This document shows, one piece after another, positions 27,574 to 37,123 of a DNA stretch of 64,000 bases. The stretch is from Planctomycetota bacterium. GTDB taxonomy: Bacteria > Planctomycetota > UBA1135. Every line of letters starts with the position of its first letter. Within the stretch, counting starts at the first letter, position 1. Location of the stretch: positions 124,001 through 188,000 of the forward strand of contig JAJFFC010000008.1 in assembly GCA_021776795.1 (NCBI GenBank). Direction: 5' to 3'. The notes beneath the pieces are model-generated. The model searched no databases. It had not been told where the DNA came from and was given only the letters and a program-made list of their open reading frames with translations. The translations under genes were made by a program, and so were the position numbers.

Positions 27574-28046
27574 GACAAGGCCTCTTTCACAGCAGCGGAC
27601 AAAGTGCGCCCATCGGCGCGACCAGCAACTTTAGGCTGCAAGGCTTTCATCACCTTGCCCATGTCCGCCATGCTGCCTGCGCCTACTTCGGCAATCGCCT
27701 CTGCGACCAATCCCTTTAGGTCATCTTCGGACAGAGCGGCAGGCAAAAACTCTTCCAGGATGAGGATTTCCGCCTCTTCCTTTTGCGCAAGCTCGATGCG
27801 GTCGCCATCGCGAAACAACTCGGCGGATTCACGCCGACGCTTCGCCGCAGCCTGAAGGACCTTAATCATTTCGGCTTCCTCGAGGTATTCAGCGGGCGAA
27901 GCCACCTCTGCGGTGAGGCCCTGATCGCCCTTCTTCTGAATGCCCGCGTTCTTGAGGTCGTTCATCATCGAGCGCAACATTTGCAGGCGCTCCTTGGCCT
28001 TGTCGCGCATGGCCTGCTTAATCTCTTGAGAAAGCTTTTCGATCAT
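27570..28046 (-). CDS. yqeY: GatB/YqeY domain protein
   Basis: 158 residues, full length for YqeY. Characteristic stretches are MRDKAKERLQMLRSMMNDLKN at the N-terminus (20 and more conserved residues around positions 12-32), LEEFLPAALSEDD in the middle and MGKVMKALQPKVAGRADG near the end. The fold matches the tRNA-binding tail of GatB amidotransferase; the cellular role is poorly known. Its start overlaps the gyrA stop by one base (TGATG on the coding strand). Confidence 0.9.
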   Translation of the reverse strand: MIEKLSQEIKQAMRDKAKERLQMLRSMMNDLKNAGIQKKGDQGLTAEVASPAEYLEEAEMIKVLQAAAKRRRESAELFRDGDRIELAQKEEAEILILEEFLPAALSEDDLKGLVAEAIAEVGAGSMADMGKVMKALQPKVAGRADGRTLSAAVKEALS

Positions 28047-30556
28047 CAGGATTCCTCTTCAGCGGTTTCATCCTCGGGCGGAATCGCAGCCAAGCTGGTG
28101 AGACGATCGCCGTCTTTGAGGTTGACGAGGCGGACGCCTTGGGTGGCACGACCTTGGATGGAGATTTCCTCAACCTTGGTGCGCACGACCATGCCGCCGG
28201 TGGTCGAGAACAGAACGTCCTCGCAGCGACTGGCGTTGCGCGCATTGACCACGCGGCCATTGCGCTCATTGGTCTTGATGCCAACAACACCCTGCGAGCC
28301 ACGCTTGGTCAGGCGGAACTCACCGATTTGGGTGCGCTTGCCATAACCGTTCTCACAAGCGAGCAAGAGGTATTCGTCTTCGTGGCCAGCGACCAGGTCG
28401 ACGACCTTGTCATCGGCACGCAAAGCGGCACCCTTCACACCAGCGGCGTTACGACCCATGGCGCGGGCATCTTGTTCTTTGAAGCGCACGACCTGTCCGC
28501 CGGCGGTGACAAGCATGACCTCGTCGCCCGTGGAAACCAGGCGGGTTCCAATCAGCTTGTCGCCCTCTTCGAGCTTGGTCGCGATGATGCCAGCCGAGCG
28601 TGGACGCGAATACGCCTTGAGCTCGGTCTTCTTCACCTTGCCCTTGGCAGTGGCGAACAGGAGGTAATCGCTTTCGTCGAAGGTGCGCGTGGCGAGAATC
28701 GACCGAATCTCTTCTTCCGGCTGGATGCCGTCGATGAGGTTGCGAATCGAACGCCCCTTGGCGGTGCGGTCTTGCTCAGGCAGGAGATATACCTTGAGCC
28801 AGAATAGACGGCCGCGATCGGTAATCACCAACAGGAAATCGTGGGTCGAGCAGACAAAGAGGTGCGAGAGGACATCGCCGTCTTTGGATTTGCTGCCGGT
28901 AATACCACGACCACCGCGAGATTGTGCGCGGTAAGTGTCGACCGAGGTGCGCTTGACATAGCCTTCACGGCTTACGGTCACGACCATGGTCTCTTCGGTG
29001 ATGAGATCCTCGGTGAGGAAGTCATCTACACCTTCGCCAATCATGGTGCGGCGCGGTTCGGCGTATTTCTTCTCGAGTTCATCGAGATCTTCACGGATCA
29101 GGTTGAAGACCAGTTCATCTTCGGCAAGGATGCGGCGGAACCAGGCAATGTCGACCTTAAGGCCGTCGATTTCCTTCTGCAGCTTGACCACCTCGAGGCC
29201 GGTCAAGCGGCCCAGGCGCATGTCCACAATCGCTTGCGATTGGATGGGAGAAAGCGCGAAGGTCTCTTCCAAGCGCTGGCGCGCGACCTGGGTGTCGTCG
29301 GAAGTCTTAATGATCTCGACAACCTCATCAATCGCTTGGATGGCGATCATGAGGCCTTCGAGTATGTGCAAACGTGCTTCCGCCTTGTTCAGCAAGAACC
29401 GAGTGCGGCGGCGGATGACGTCGAAGCGGTGGTCTCGATAGGCTTGCAGCAGCTCCTTCAGCGTGAGCGTACGCGGCTGGCCCTCGATCAGCGCCGTATT
29501 GCGAATCGCATAAGTCGTCTGCAGCGGGGTGTACTTGTAGAGCAAGTTCTCCACCACCACGTAGTCGGCATCTTTCTTGAGCTCGATGACGACGCGCATG
29601 CCATTGCGGTCGGATTCATCGCGAATGTCATAGATGCCATCGATGCGCTCACCCTTAACCTCATCGGCAATCTTCTCGATGATCGCGGACTTCTCGCGTT
29701 CGTAAGGAATCTCGGTGACGATTAGCGCATTTTTCTGGCGGCCCTCGCCTTCTTCGAAGTGCAGTTTACCGCGCAGGGTGATTTTGCCACGACCAGTCAG
29801 GTAAGCCTCGATGATGCCGGACTTGCCACAGATGGTGCCGCCGGTGGGAAAGTCTGGACCGGTGACGATCTCGAGCAATTCGTGGCCAGTGATCTCTGGC
29901 TTATCCAGCAAGGCACGAATGGCATGAATGACCTCTTGCAGGTTGTGCGGAGGTAAAGCGGTGGACATACCCACGGCGATGCCTTCGGAACCATTGACCA
30001 AGAGGTTCGGGAACTTGCCCGGCAAGACCACAGGCTCGGTGCGCGTCTCGTCGTAGTTGGTCTTACGATCCGCAGTGTCCTTGTCGAGGTCAAGCAGCAT
30101 TTCCTCTGCAGGACCGGCCATGCGCGCTTCGGTGTAACGCATGGCTGCGGGTGGGTCGCCGTCGATCGAGCCAAAGTTGCCCTGACCGTCGACCAAACAA
30201 TGGCGCAGACGGAAGGGCTGTGCCATCCGCACCAAGGTCGGGTAGATCACCGACTCACCGTGTGGGTGGTAGTTACCAGAAGTATCACCAGCAATCTTGG
30301 CGCACTTACGGTACTTCGCATTGGCGCGAAGGTTGAGGTCGTTCATCGCGACCAAAATGCGTCGTTGGGATGGCTTTAGGCCATCGCGGACGTCGGGAAG
30401 TGCACGGTCGTGAATCACGGACAGGGCATAGGTGAGATAACTCTCACGCATTTCCTGTTCAATCAACGCGTCGGGGATGTGCGTAAGTACGGGGACTTCT
30501 GGATCGGCCATGTGCGGGTCAGGGGGCCTCATTTGAGGCGGGCCATATTTCACCAT
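28046..30556 (-). CDS. gyrA: DNA gyrase subunit A
   Basis: 836 residues from ATG 30556, which has GAGG eight bases upstream; ATGs at 30532 and 30511 are alternatives. The catalytic tyrosine is Y141 in AMRYTEAR. The C-terminal beta-pinwheel carries the GyrA box as QSRGGRG, so this is a supercoiling gyrase rather than ParC. In the quinolone-sensitive region the serine equivalent to E. coli S83 is kept (S102), but the position equivalent to D87 is proline (P106). gyrB is not adjacent. It leads a unit with yqeY, a small membrane protein and a glycosyltransferase. Confidence 0.95.
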   Translation of the reverse strand: MVKYGPPQMRPPDPHMADPEVPVLTHIPDALIEQEMRESYLTYALSVIHDRALPDVRDGLKPSQRRILVAMNDLNLRANAKYRKCAKIAGDTSGNYHPHGESVIYPTLVRMAQPFRLRHCLVDGQGNFGSIDGDPPAAMRYTEARMAGPAEEMLLDLDKDTADRKTNYDETRTEPVVLPGKFPNLLVNGSEGIAVGMSTALPPHNLQEVIHAIRALLDKPEITGHELLEIVTGPDFPTGGTICGKSGIIEAYLTGRGKITLRGKLHFEEGEGRQKNALIVTEIPYEREKSAIIEKIADEVKGERIDGIYDIRDESDRNGMRVVIELKKDADYVVVENLLYKYTPLQTTYAIRNTALIEGQPRTLTLKELLQAYRDHRFDVIRRRTRFLLNKAEARLHILEGLMIAIQAIDEVVEIIKTSDDTQVARQRLEETFALSPIQSQAIVDMRLGRLTGLEVVKLQKEIDGLKVDIAWFRRILAEDELVFNLIREDLDELEKKYAEPRRTMIGEGVDDFLTEDLITEETMVVTVSREGYVKRTSVDTYRAQSRGGRGITGSKSKDGDVLSHLFVCSTHDFLLVITDRGRLFWLKVYLLPEQDRTAKGRSIRNLIDGIQPEEEIRSILATRTFDESDYLLFATAKGKVKKTELKAYSRPRSAGIIATKLEEGDKLIGTRLVSTGDEVMLVTAGGQVVRFKEQDARAMGRNAAGVKGAALRADDKVVDLVAGHEDEYLLLACENGYGKRTQIGEFRLTKRGSQGVVGIKTNERNGRVVNARNASRCEDVLFSTTGGMVVRTKVEEISIQGRATQGVRLVNLKDGDRLTSLAAIPPEDETAEEES

Positions 30557-30619
30557 CGCGGCGGCCTCAGGGCTACTCTAAACTGCCCAGGCTAGCCTCC
30601 CTAAGTCACTATATTCAAG

Positions 30620-31465
30620 CTATTTAGGAGCGCCCCGAAGAAGACCGGCAAGAGCCATGGGAGCGGTGACTTGCGCCCTCCCGCTGAGGTGGATTTTGCC
30701 ATCGGAATCACGCTCCAGGAGCAGGTGACCACCGCCCATTTTCCACAGCAATCGCCCCTCCTCCCCTTCCTTCCAGAGCACGGCAGAGGCAGCCAAGGCT
30801 CCGCTACCGCAGGCAGCCGTCTCTCCCACACCCCGCTCATCGACACGCAGTCGATAGCCACTCGCGCCCTCTACGCTGCGCTCCATCAGGCCGACGTTGA
30901 CACCTTGGGGAAAGTGCTGGCGCTCCTGGCGCAGGCGTTGCGCCAAGTCGGCCAAGGGGAAGGCGGCAAAGGAGTCGGTGCAATCCATCAGCAGGCGCGC
31001 GGAAGGCACATCGACCACCACATGAGGATTCCAATAGTTCACTCCGTGTACGGTGACGCTCTCCGCTGGATTCTTCTTCCCAGGCAGAGGGATGGGAGTC
31101 ACCGCAATCTCACCCAAGCTCAGGGGCAAGGCCAGTTCGATGCCATCGGCCACTTGTCGCCATGCGATGTCATGCCCGGCCATACGCAACTTGCCGCGCC
31201 TGCCGCCATGATGAGCTGCCGCAACGCGACATCCGTTCAAGCAACAGCCGCCATCGCTGCCATCACGATTGACGATGCGAATCTCTTGCGCTTGAGCATG
31301 AGCCGGTCCAAGAACTAAGAGCCCGTCATAGTGCTGGCCACAAACTCGTTGAGCAAGGTGCTCGGCGCTTTCCTCGATTTGGCTTAACTCCGCCGACTGC
31401 ACCAACAGGAAACGGTTTCCACAACCATCCCCGGAACGAAGGGACAATTGTGGGAATGCTTCCAT
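30620..31465 (-). CDS. dapF: Diaminopimelate epimerase DapF
   Basis: 281 residues. Both catalytic cysteines are present: C75 in CCLNGCRV and C219 in ERGVGETAACGSGA. The second motif is canonical. The first departs from the usual CGNG form. It interconverts LL- and meso-diaminopimelate for peptidoglycan and lysine. It lies 30 bases downstream of the DsbD-like gene and 63 bases upstream of gyrA on the same strand. Confidence 0.88.
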   Translation of the reverse strand: MEAFPQLSLRSGDGCGNRFLLVQSAELSQIEESAEHLAQRVCGQHYDGLLVLGPAHAQAQEIRIVNRDGSDGGCCLNGCRVAAAHHGGRRGKLRMAGHDIAWRQVADGIELALPLSLGEIAVTPIPLPGKKNPAESVTVHGVNYWNPHVVVDVPSARLLMDCTDSFAAFPLADLAQRLRQERQHFPQGVNVGLMERSVEGASGYRLRVDERGVGETAACGSGALAASAVLWKEGEEGRLLWKMGGGHLLLERDSDGKIHLSGRAQVTAPMALAGLLRGAPK

Positions 31466-31495
31466 TTGGGCTTGAGTCCTAGGTTTTGCGGGCGT

Positions 31496-33823
31496 CTAGA
31501 GAGTTCGACTAGCGTAGGCGTCGAGCCCCTTCTGCAAGAAGACGGCAAAGTTTTCAGGGTTTGGATCATAACCCGGGAAGGTGGCAAGAACCGTATCCGT
31601 GCGTGGATCTAACAACACATAAAAGGGTTGCGATGCCGTCTGAAAGCGCTCGACTTCCATCTGTGCGTATTCCGGAACCTTGTCCACCCAAAGCTCGACG
31701 CGGGTGAACTGTCCCAACCGCGAACGTACTTCCGGGTCGGGGAAGACTCCGTTTTCCATCAAACGGCAGTTGACACAAGTGACGCCAGTGAAGTCCATGA
31801 ACAATGGCAAGCCTGCCTTCTTCGCTTCTTCAAAGGCGCGGTCGTAGTTCTCATACCACTCCAAATCCGCCGGCCCCAAGATGAGTCCAGTTTCTTCATT
31901 GAGGTGGTGGAAGCCATAGTGAGCCGGTGGCAGATAGGCGACAAGGCCCTTCATGTCACGGCCGCGATCCAGTACACCGGGAACCATCCACAGGCCAAGC
32001 AGAGTCAACACCACCGCGAAACCAAGGCGGGCCTTACCCGGCTTGGGCTTCTCATAGTCGTGTGGCAAACGAAACAGGCCAAACATGTACGCGGCCCAAA
32101 CCAGCGCAATCAGCACCCACAGGCCGAGGAACACAGGCCAGGTCAGAATCTCCCATTCCCACTGCAAATCGCTGTTGGAGAAGAACTTGACTGCCGCGGC
32201 AAGCTCGACGAAGCCGGCGCAGACCTTCACCGTGTTCATCCAGCCACCTGCGTTGGGCAAGCTTTGGAGCTTGGACGGGAAAAGGGCCAGGAAGAAGAAG
32301 GGCAGCGCGAACACAGCGCCATAAACCAACATTCCGCCAATCAAAAATTCAACGCCTAGGTTAAGACCCGCCGCGAAAACGAACCCGACGAAACCCACCG
32401 TGCAGGTAAATGCCGTGATGGTGAAGGCAATGGCCATCAAAACAACTGGTAAGTACCCCCCCTTCTTCTGTCCTTCTGCCTGAGCTTTGGAGGCAAAACG
32501 GTTCAGGAATTGTGGAGGCTGAATCTCGTAGAAGCCCAACAACGAGATTGCCATGAACACGAATAAGAGTCCAATGGCGAAGTTCACCCATGGGTTAGAA
32601 CCAAGCGCGTTCGCCGCTGTTGGTCCAATCAGCACCGCGGCACCTACGCCAAGACCAGCGAAAGTAAAAATAATGCCGCCTGAATAAGCCAATGCATTAC
32701 CGACGGGGGTCCCTTTCCCTGACTCCGCACGCTTTGTGAAGTAACTAATCGTGACGGGGATCATGGGGAACACGCAGGGCGTCAACAAAGTCAACAGGCC
32801 AGCGGAAATTGCCAACATGATGAACTCCCAGAAATTTTCAGGGAGCCCCCCTAAACCGTTCATTCCTCCGATTAAGAAGGTTTTCTGAGCAGGAATGAGG
32901 CACGTGTCTTCATTACAAGTCTGCCACCGCAAAAGCATTGGGTGGCCTTGAGGATCATTACTCTCGACGCGAACTTTGCCGCGGAATTCCAAATCACCCT
33001 CAAGCCATAGGTAGAGTGCCTTGGCATTACCAATCCGTTCCACCACTTCCTTCGGTCCGGAATTGGTTGTGAGTGCCTCGACCAAAGTAAAGTCCTCGGC
33101 TGCAAAGGCAAGGTGCACTGGAACCCCATCATTCGGGTCTTGATCAGGGTGGTAAACATGCCACCCCTTGTCGACCTTCATGGTGACCACGACATCGACA
33201 ACTTGGCCGACCTCCATCTCGCCTTCAATCGCAAGGTCGACCTCGACCTGCGAATTCGGGAAGTCGGGTCGTTCTAAATCTTGGTGTTCTAAGCCCGCTT
33301 CGCCTTCCGCCTGATCAGCGCCCGCCACCGGCAAAGTTCCTTGAGTAACGGTGAGAGAAACCTTGGTGGAAACATTGGTGGCGTTGAGGCAAGTCGAGTC
33401 ATTGCAGACCTGATAGTTGACCACCACTTCCACTTCGTGTTCACCAACCGCGGCCCCCACAAGAACAGGAACTTGAAACGCCGGCTCGTCGGAAAGCCAC
33501 AAGTATTCTGCTTTCCAATCGCCGACTTCGAGCGTGTGCGGCTCTGGCTCTTGCAGGGAAATCAAATCTCCAGCGATGGAGAAGCCTTCACCCACGACCG
33601 TCACGCTGACCGGAATCCCATCATTGGGATTTTGGTCCGGATGGTAAATATGCCAATCCTCAGTGATTTCCAGCGTGAAGTCGAGCTGGACCGTTTCCCC
33701 CTGAGCAGCCTCAGCCTGGGCGAAGCTCGCAGACTGAATCTTGGCTTCCGCCTCTGGACCGGGGCCAAAGCCCTGTCCGAATTGTGCCAGGAGTAACCCG
33801 ACGGTGGCGAAGAGTGCGCTCAT
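31496..33823 (-). CDS. DsbD-like thiol:disulfide interchange protein with two N-terminal domains
   Basis: 775 residues. A signal sequence is followed by two copies of the DsbD N-terminal periplasmic domain. Copy 1 (about 25-160) has WHIYHPDQNPNDG and the pair C140/C145; copy 2 (about 190-318) has WHVYHPDQDPNDG and C303/C308. Then come about eight membrane helices with a cysteine in TPCVFPMIP (C350) and another in TCTVGFVG, and a C-terminal thioredoxin domain with CVNC (C683/C686). It should pass reducing power from the cytoplasm to exported proteins. The duplication is unlike E. coli DsbD, which has one such domain. Confidence 0.88.
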   Translation of the reverse strand: MSALFATVGLLLAQFGQGFGPGPEAEAKIQSASFAQAEAAQGETVQLDFTLEITEDWHIYHPDQNPNDGIPVSVTVVGEGFSIAGDLISLQEPEPHTLEVGDWKAEYLWLSDEPAFQVPVLVGAAVGEHEVEVVVNYQVCNDSTCLNATNVSTKVSLTVTQGTLPVAGADQAEGEAGLEHQDLERPDFPNSQVEVDLAIEGEMEVGQVVDVVVTMKVDKGWHVYHPDQDPNDGVPVHLAFAAEDFTLVEALTTNSGPKEVVERIGNAKALYLWLEGDLEFRGKVRVESNDPQGHPMLLRWQTCNEDTCLIPAQKTFLIGGMNGLGGLPENFWEFIMLAISAGLLTLLTPCVFPMIPVTISYFTKRAESGKGTPVGNALAYSGGIIFTFAGLGVGAAVLIGPTAANALGSNPWVNFAIGLLFVFMAISLLGFYEIQPPQFLNRFASKAQAEGQKKGGYLPVVLMAIAFTITAFTCTVGFVGFVFAAGLNLGVEFLIGGMLVYGAVFALPFFFLALFPSKLQSLPNAGGWMNTVKVCAGFVELAAAVKFFSNSDLQWEWEILTWPVFLGLWVLIALVWAAYMFGLFRLPHDYEKPKPGKARLGFAVVLTLLGLWMVPGVLDRGRDMKGLVAYLPPAHYGFHHLNEETGLILGPADLEWYENYDRAFEEAKKAGLPLFMDFTGVTCVNCRLMENGVFPDPEVRSRLGQFTRVELWVDKVPEYAQMEVERFQTASQPFYVLLDPRTDTVLATFPGYDPNPENFAVFLQKGLDAYASRTL

Positions 33824-33945
33824 CTACCTATTTTGGCGCAGATTCCGGGTGAGTCCAGGGAATCTCTTCGCTCGGCTTCGAGAATAAACGCGAAACTTTG
33901 GGAATAAGCCCATACCGGGGGGGCTGCTAGTGGGCGAGGCGTGGG

Positions 33946-34022
33946 TGGTGGGCGTTGAGGGGCTCGAACCCCCGACCCCCTCGGTGTAAACGAGGTGCTC
34001 TAGCCAACTGAGCTAAACGCCC
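33946..34022 (-). tRNA. tRNA-Val (anticodon TAC)
   Basis: 77 bases including an encoded CCA. Acceptor GGGCGTT pairs with AACGCCC and the discriminator is A. The anticodon arm is CCTCG-TTTACAC-CGAGG, giving TAC. The T-arm contains GGTTCGAGCC. Divergent from thiI. Confidence 0.96.
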
Positions 34023-34031
34023 ACAAGCCAC

Positions 34032-34043
34032 CATTCTAGAATG
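34032..34043. promoter_or_regulatory. Palindromic bidirectional -10 region between tRNA-Val and thiI
   Basis: A second copy of CATTCTAGAATG. On minus TAGAAT (34033-34038) ends ten bases before the tRNA 5' end, a sensible spacing for a short leader. On plus TAGAAT (34037-34042) would start thiI mRNA with a leader of about 34 bases. Confidence 0.5.
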
Positions 34044-34082
34044 CTCGCCGCCCATGCGCGCTAGTCCCCGGCGCCAAATGTC

Positions 34083-35291
34083 ATGTCTGCCCCAATTTCT
34101 GCCCGTCCCCCGGTCCTGCTGATTCGCTACGGCGAAATCGGCCTCAAGGGAGGCAACCGGCCCTTGTTCGAGCGCATCCTGTGCCAGAACCTCAAGACCG
34201 CCTTGGGCCCCCTACCTGGGCTGCGCACGCGGCGTTTGCGCGGAAGGATTCTGGTCGAAGCGGAAATCGACTTGAGCCCGTACCTGGCTCGCGCCGCCAA
34301 AGTCTTCGGCGTCATTAGCGTCTCCGCAGCCGAGGTCCTCCCCCTCGACCTCGAGGTCCTGTTTGCCCGCGCCCCCGAACTGGTCGCCGAAACCCTAGCG
34401 CTAGATTTCCCCGGCACCCACAAGGTGCCTTTCCGCATCACCGTGAACCGCCCGAATAAGCGCTTCCCGATGCGCTCTCAGGAGCTGGTCCTCGCCTTGG
34501 CCGAGGCCGTGATGCCCACCCAAGACCGGCTCGAGGTCAACCTCAAACACGCCGAACTCAATCTCGAGGTCGACATCCGCGAAGATCAGCTTCTGCTCTT
34601 CCTGCGCCGGCTCCCCGGCCCCGCTGGCCTTCCCGTCGGCAGCATCGGCCGCGGCATGTGTTTGCTCTCCGGTGGCATCGACTCCCCCGTTGCGGCCTGG
34701 ATGTGCATGAAGCGCGGCATGCGCATGGAGTTCATCTCCTTCTATTCTTTCCCGCATATCGGGCCGCAATCACGCGAAAAGGTCATCCGCCTCGCCGAGA
34801 GTTTGGCGGCATGGCAACCCATCACCAAGCTGCATGTCGTGCCCTTCGCGGCCATGCAAGAAGCCATTCGCGACCACTGCCCAGAGCCTTACCGCACGGT
34901 GCTGTATCGCCGCGCCATGCAGCGCATGTCGAGCATGATGGCCAACCGCCGCCACTGCCGCGCCCTCATCACCGGCGAGAGCCTCGGCCAGGTCGCGAGC
35001 CAGACCATTCACAACATGACCGTAATTGAAGAAGCCAGCCGTTACCCGGTACTGCGTCCTTTGATTGGCATGGACAAGACCGAGGTCATCGCCAAAGCCC
35101 GTGAAATCGGCACTTACAATCTCTCTACCCTGCCTGCGCCGGATTGTTGTACTGTGTTTCAGCCAGATAAACCGGTCATCTACGGCCAACTGCACGAAGC
35201 ACTCGCCGCCGAAGCGGTGCTCGACCTTGATACGCTCACCCGCGACGCGGTACGCGCCGCCGAAACCCTCGAACTCGCCCCAGACGCATGA
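34083..35291 (+). CDS. thiI: tRNA 4-thiouridine synthase ThiI
   Basis: 402 residues. An N-terminal ferredoxin-like/THUMP region (about 10-175) precedes a PP-loop ATP-binding motif LLSGGIDSPVA near residue 196. The C-terminal rhodanese domain of E. coli ThiI is missing, as in the shorter Bacillus-type enzyme, so sulfur must come from another carrier. It makes s4U in tRNA and may also take part in thiamine thiazole synthesis. The adjacent tRNA-Val gene is probably coincidental. It overlaps the next gene by four bases. Confidence 0.93.
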   Translation: MSAPISARPPVLLIRYGEIGLKGGNRPLFERILCQNLKTALGPLPGLRTRRLRGRILVEAEIDLSPYLARAAKVFGVISVSAAEVLPLDLEVLFARAPELVAETLALDFPGTHKVPFRITVNRPNKRFPMRSQELVLALAEAVMPTQDRLEVNLKHAELNLEVDIREDQLLLFLRRLPGPAGLPVGSIGRGMCLLSGGIDSPVAAWMCMKRGMRMEFISFYSFPHIGPQSREKVIRLAESLAAWQPITKLHVVPFAAMQEAIRDHCPEPYRTVLYRRAMQRMSSMMANRRHCRALITGESLGQVASQTIHNMTVIEEASRYPVLRPLIGMDKTEVIAKAREIGTYNLSTLPAPDCCTVFQPDKPVIYGQLHEALAAEAVLDLDTLTRDAVRAAETLELAPDA

Positions 35292-36091
35292 TCCCGAGAA
35301 GCCTCTCCTTCCTAATCCTGGCCGCCTTCGTGGCCCTGCCCTCTTGCGGTGGTAAAACCACCAAAAAAGCGCCCCTCGCTTCCACCGTTTCCGGCACCGG
35401 GCCTGCCGAGACCACAGGCAAGATTCCGCCGGCACCGAAGCCGCCGATTCCCAATGCCAACCAAACCGTATACGTAGCCAAGATTGTCTCGAGTGCTAGC
35501 GGCAACCCCATCGGTGGCGCGCGTTGCATGCTGCTGCGCAACGTTCCAGAGCCATTGTTCATGCGCTCCCCGGCCCGCCGCGACGTAATGTGGGAGTACA
35601 AGACCCCCCGGCATGGCACGGCCATCGCCACCATCAATCACACTCCTGAAGAGAAGAAGGACATGAAGTACCTTCTCGTGACCGGCCCGGGCTTTGCCCC
35701 CTTCATTACCGAGGCTGGTGAAATGATTGGCGGAAAGACTCACGAGTTCACCGTCCGCGCAACGATTACGCCACAAGCCAAATTCATCGTGCGTTTACCC
35801 AATGGAGACCGCGCCAAAAACGCGGTGTGCACCATGAAGCTCGACGAAGATGCGCCTGTAGTCGATGGGAAAATGGCAACTCGTGGCGGCGGCAGCGGCA
35901 ATGTCGGCACCACCGAGCGTGCAGATGACCTCGGTGAAGTTTCTTTTAATCGCAAGCCTGGCACCTACCGCCTCGAGTTCAACGCCGAAACCGGCAAGTA
36001 TCGCCACTACGAAAAGTTCGTGTGGAGTGGCACCCAGGACAAGCCTATCGAGATCAACCTTCCTGCCCAGTCGATGAAGAAGCCTTGGTAG
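35288..36091 (+). CDS. Putative lipoprotein, hypothetical
   Basis: 267 residues. A lipoprotein signal peptide ends in ALPSC, with C20 as the lipidated residue. A proline-rich linker (about 35-55) is followed by beta-rich segments with the look of carboxypeptidase-regulatory-like modules (YVAKIVSSASGNPIGGARC and RKPGTYRLEFN). It overlaps the thiI stop (ATGA), yet has no obvious functional link to it. The periplasmic role is unknown. Confidence 0.7.
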   Translation: MIPRSLSFLILAAFVALPSCGGKTTKKAPLASTVSGTGPAETTGKIPPAPKPPIPNANQTVYVAKIVSSASGNPIGGARCMLLRNVPEPLFMRSPARRDVMWEYKTPRHGTAIATINHTPEEKKDMKYLLVTGPGFAPFITEAGEMIGGKTHEFTVRATITPQAKFIVRLPNGDRAKNAVCTMKLDEDAPVVDGKMATRGGGSGNVGTTERADDLGEVSFNRKPGTYRLEFNAETGKYRHYEKFVWSGTQDKPIEINLPAQSMKKPW

Positions 36092-36120
36092 CGGCTTAGG
36101 CCCAATCGCCCCTTGGGGCA

Positions 36121-36159
36121 AAAAGCAAGGAGGCACTTCCCGAGAGAAGTGCCTCCTTG
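36121..36159 (-). terminator. Rho-independent terminator of tRNA-Asp (minus strand)
   Basis: A perfect 13-bp stem (arms 36128-36140 and 36147-36159) closes a six-base loop. Read on minus it is followed, after two bases, by TTTTT (36125-36121). It can also fold in RNA coming from the lipoprotein gene on plus, but there no T-run follows. Confidence 0.8.
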
Positions 36160-36169
36160 TTGATTAGGT

Positions 36170-36246
36170 GGCGAGGATGACGGGACTCGAACCCGCAACT
36201 TCCAGATCGACAGTCTGGTACGCTAACCAATTGCGCCACATCCCCG
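36170..36246 (-). tRNA. tRNA-Asp (anticodon GTC)
   Basis: 77 bases including encoded CCA. Acceptor GGGGATG pairs with CATCCTC (one G-U) and the discriminator is G, as expected for Asp. The anticodon arm CCAGA-CTGTCGA-TCTGG gives GTC. T-arm GGGTTCGAGTCCC. Confidence 0.96.
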
Positions 36247-36261
36247 CTGTTGAGCGGCGAA

Positions 36262-36267
36262 GTATAC
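36262..36267 (-). promoter_or_regulatory. -10 element (TATACT) of tRNA-Asp
   Basis: Minus-strand TATACT ends 15 bases before the mature tRNA 5' end, predicting a leader of about nine bases. Confidence 0.45.
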
Positions 36268-36286
36268 GAGCCTCCGCCGCGAATGG

Positions 36287-37111
36287 TCAAGCTTTTCCGT
36301 CGAAGCTTTTCGCTTCCTCCCAGAGCGCATCCATCTCCTCCAGGGTGGCCTCAGCCAAAGGTTTCTCGAGCTTTTGCTCGACATGACGGAATCGGGCGGA
36401 AAATCGTTCAATCGTGCCACGTAAGGCCAGCTCGGGCTCAATTTTGAGCTTGCGCGCGACATTGACCACGGCAAAAAGCAGATCTCCTAGCTCTTCACTG
36501 GCGCGTTGCTTGTCGTCGCTCGAGATGGCCTCTTGAAACTCGTTCCACTCCTCTTCCACCTTGGCACTCGGGCCGTGCAAATCGGGCCAATCAAAGCCGG
36601 CATTACTGGCCTTTTCCCCTACCCGGTAAGCGCGTAGCAGTGCGGGCATCGAACGCGGTACGCCGGAAAGCGTGGACTCATCGGAGCCCTTGTCCTGCTT
36701 CTCTTGCTTTTTGATTTGCTCCCAGTTGCGCAGCACTTCGCCGCTACCTTCAACCACGGTTTCGCCATACACATGCGGGTGGCGACGAATGAGCTTGGCG
36801 GTGATGGCCTCGGCGACATCTTGCAGACCAAAGCCGCGGTCTTCCTCGGCGACGCGGGCCACCATCAGAATGCCCATCATCAGGTCACCCAATTCCTCAC
36901 AGGTCTCTACGGCATCTTTGCGCGCGACGGCATCGGCCATCTCGTGACACTCTTCAACCAGGTGCGGGGTCAGACTCTCTACCGTTTGCTTTTGATCCCA
37001 TGGGCAACCGCCGGGAGAACGCAAGGTATCGACAACCTGAATCAAGCGCGCCACGGCTTCTAAAGTGGCCGCCGGCACCGGGCGTTCTTGCGGATTCGTG
37101 GGTTCGGTCAT
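36287..37111 (-). CDS. mazG: Nucleoside triphosphate pyrophosphohydrolase MazG
   Basis: 274 residues, with two tandem MazG domains. The first has EECHE (53-57) and EELGD (72-76), the metal-binding EEXXE and EXXD sets; the second (about 165-245) has EEEWNEF and EELGD. SPGGCPWD near residue 32 is the usual N-terminal signature. It hydrolyses (d)NTPs to NMPs and PPi as house-cleaning. It lies nine bases downstream of the queC fusion gene but has a -10 hexamer exactly placed for its own leaderless mRNA. Confidence 0.93.
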   Translation of the reverse strand: MTEPTNPQERPVPAATLEAVARLIQVVDTLRSPGGCPWDQKQTVESLTPHLVEECHEMADAVARKDAVETCEELGDLMMGILMVARVAEEDRGFGLQDVAEAITAKLIRRHPHVYGETVVEGSGEVLRNWEQIKKQEKQDKGSDESTLSGVPRSMPALLRAYRVGEKASNAGFDWPDLHGPSAKVEEEWNEFQEAISSDDKQRASEELGDLLFAVVNVARKLKIEPELALRGTIERFSARFRHVEQKLEKPLAEATLEEMDALWEEAKSFDGKA

Positions 37112-37117
37112 GGCTCT

Positions 37118-37123
37118 AGTTTA
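37118..37123 (-). promoter_or_regulatory. -10 element (TAAACT) of mazG overlapping the queC stop codon
   Basis: Minus-strand TAAACT is six bases from the mazG ATG. Its first three bases are the stop codon (TAA) of the upstream queC fusion gene. Confidence 0.5.

Noticed and set aside
28841..29725. Plus-strand frame of 294 codons
   Set aside because: Opposite gyrA, with composition expected from a complementary strand and no recognisable domain.
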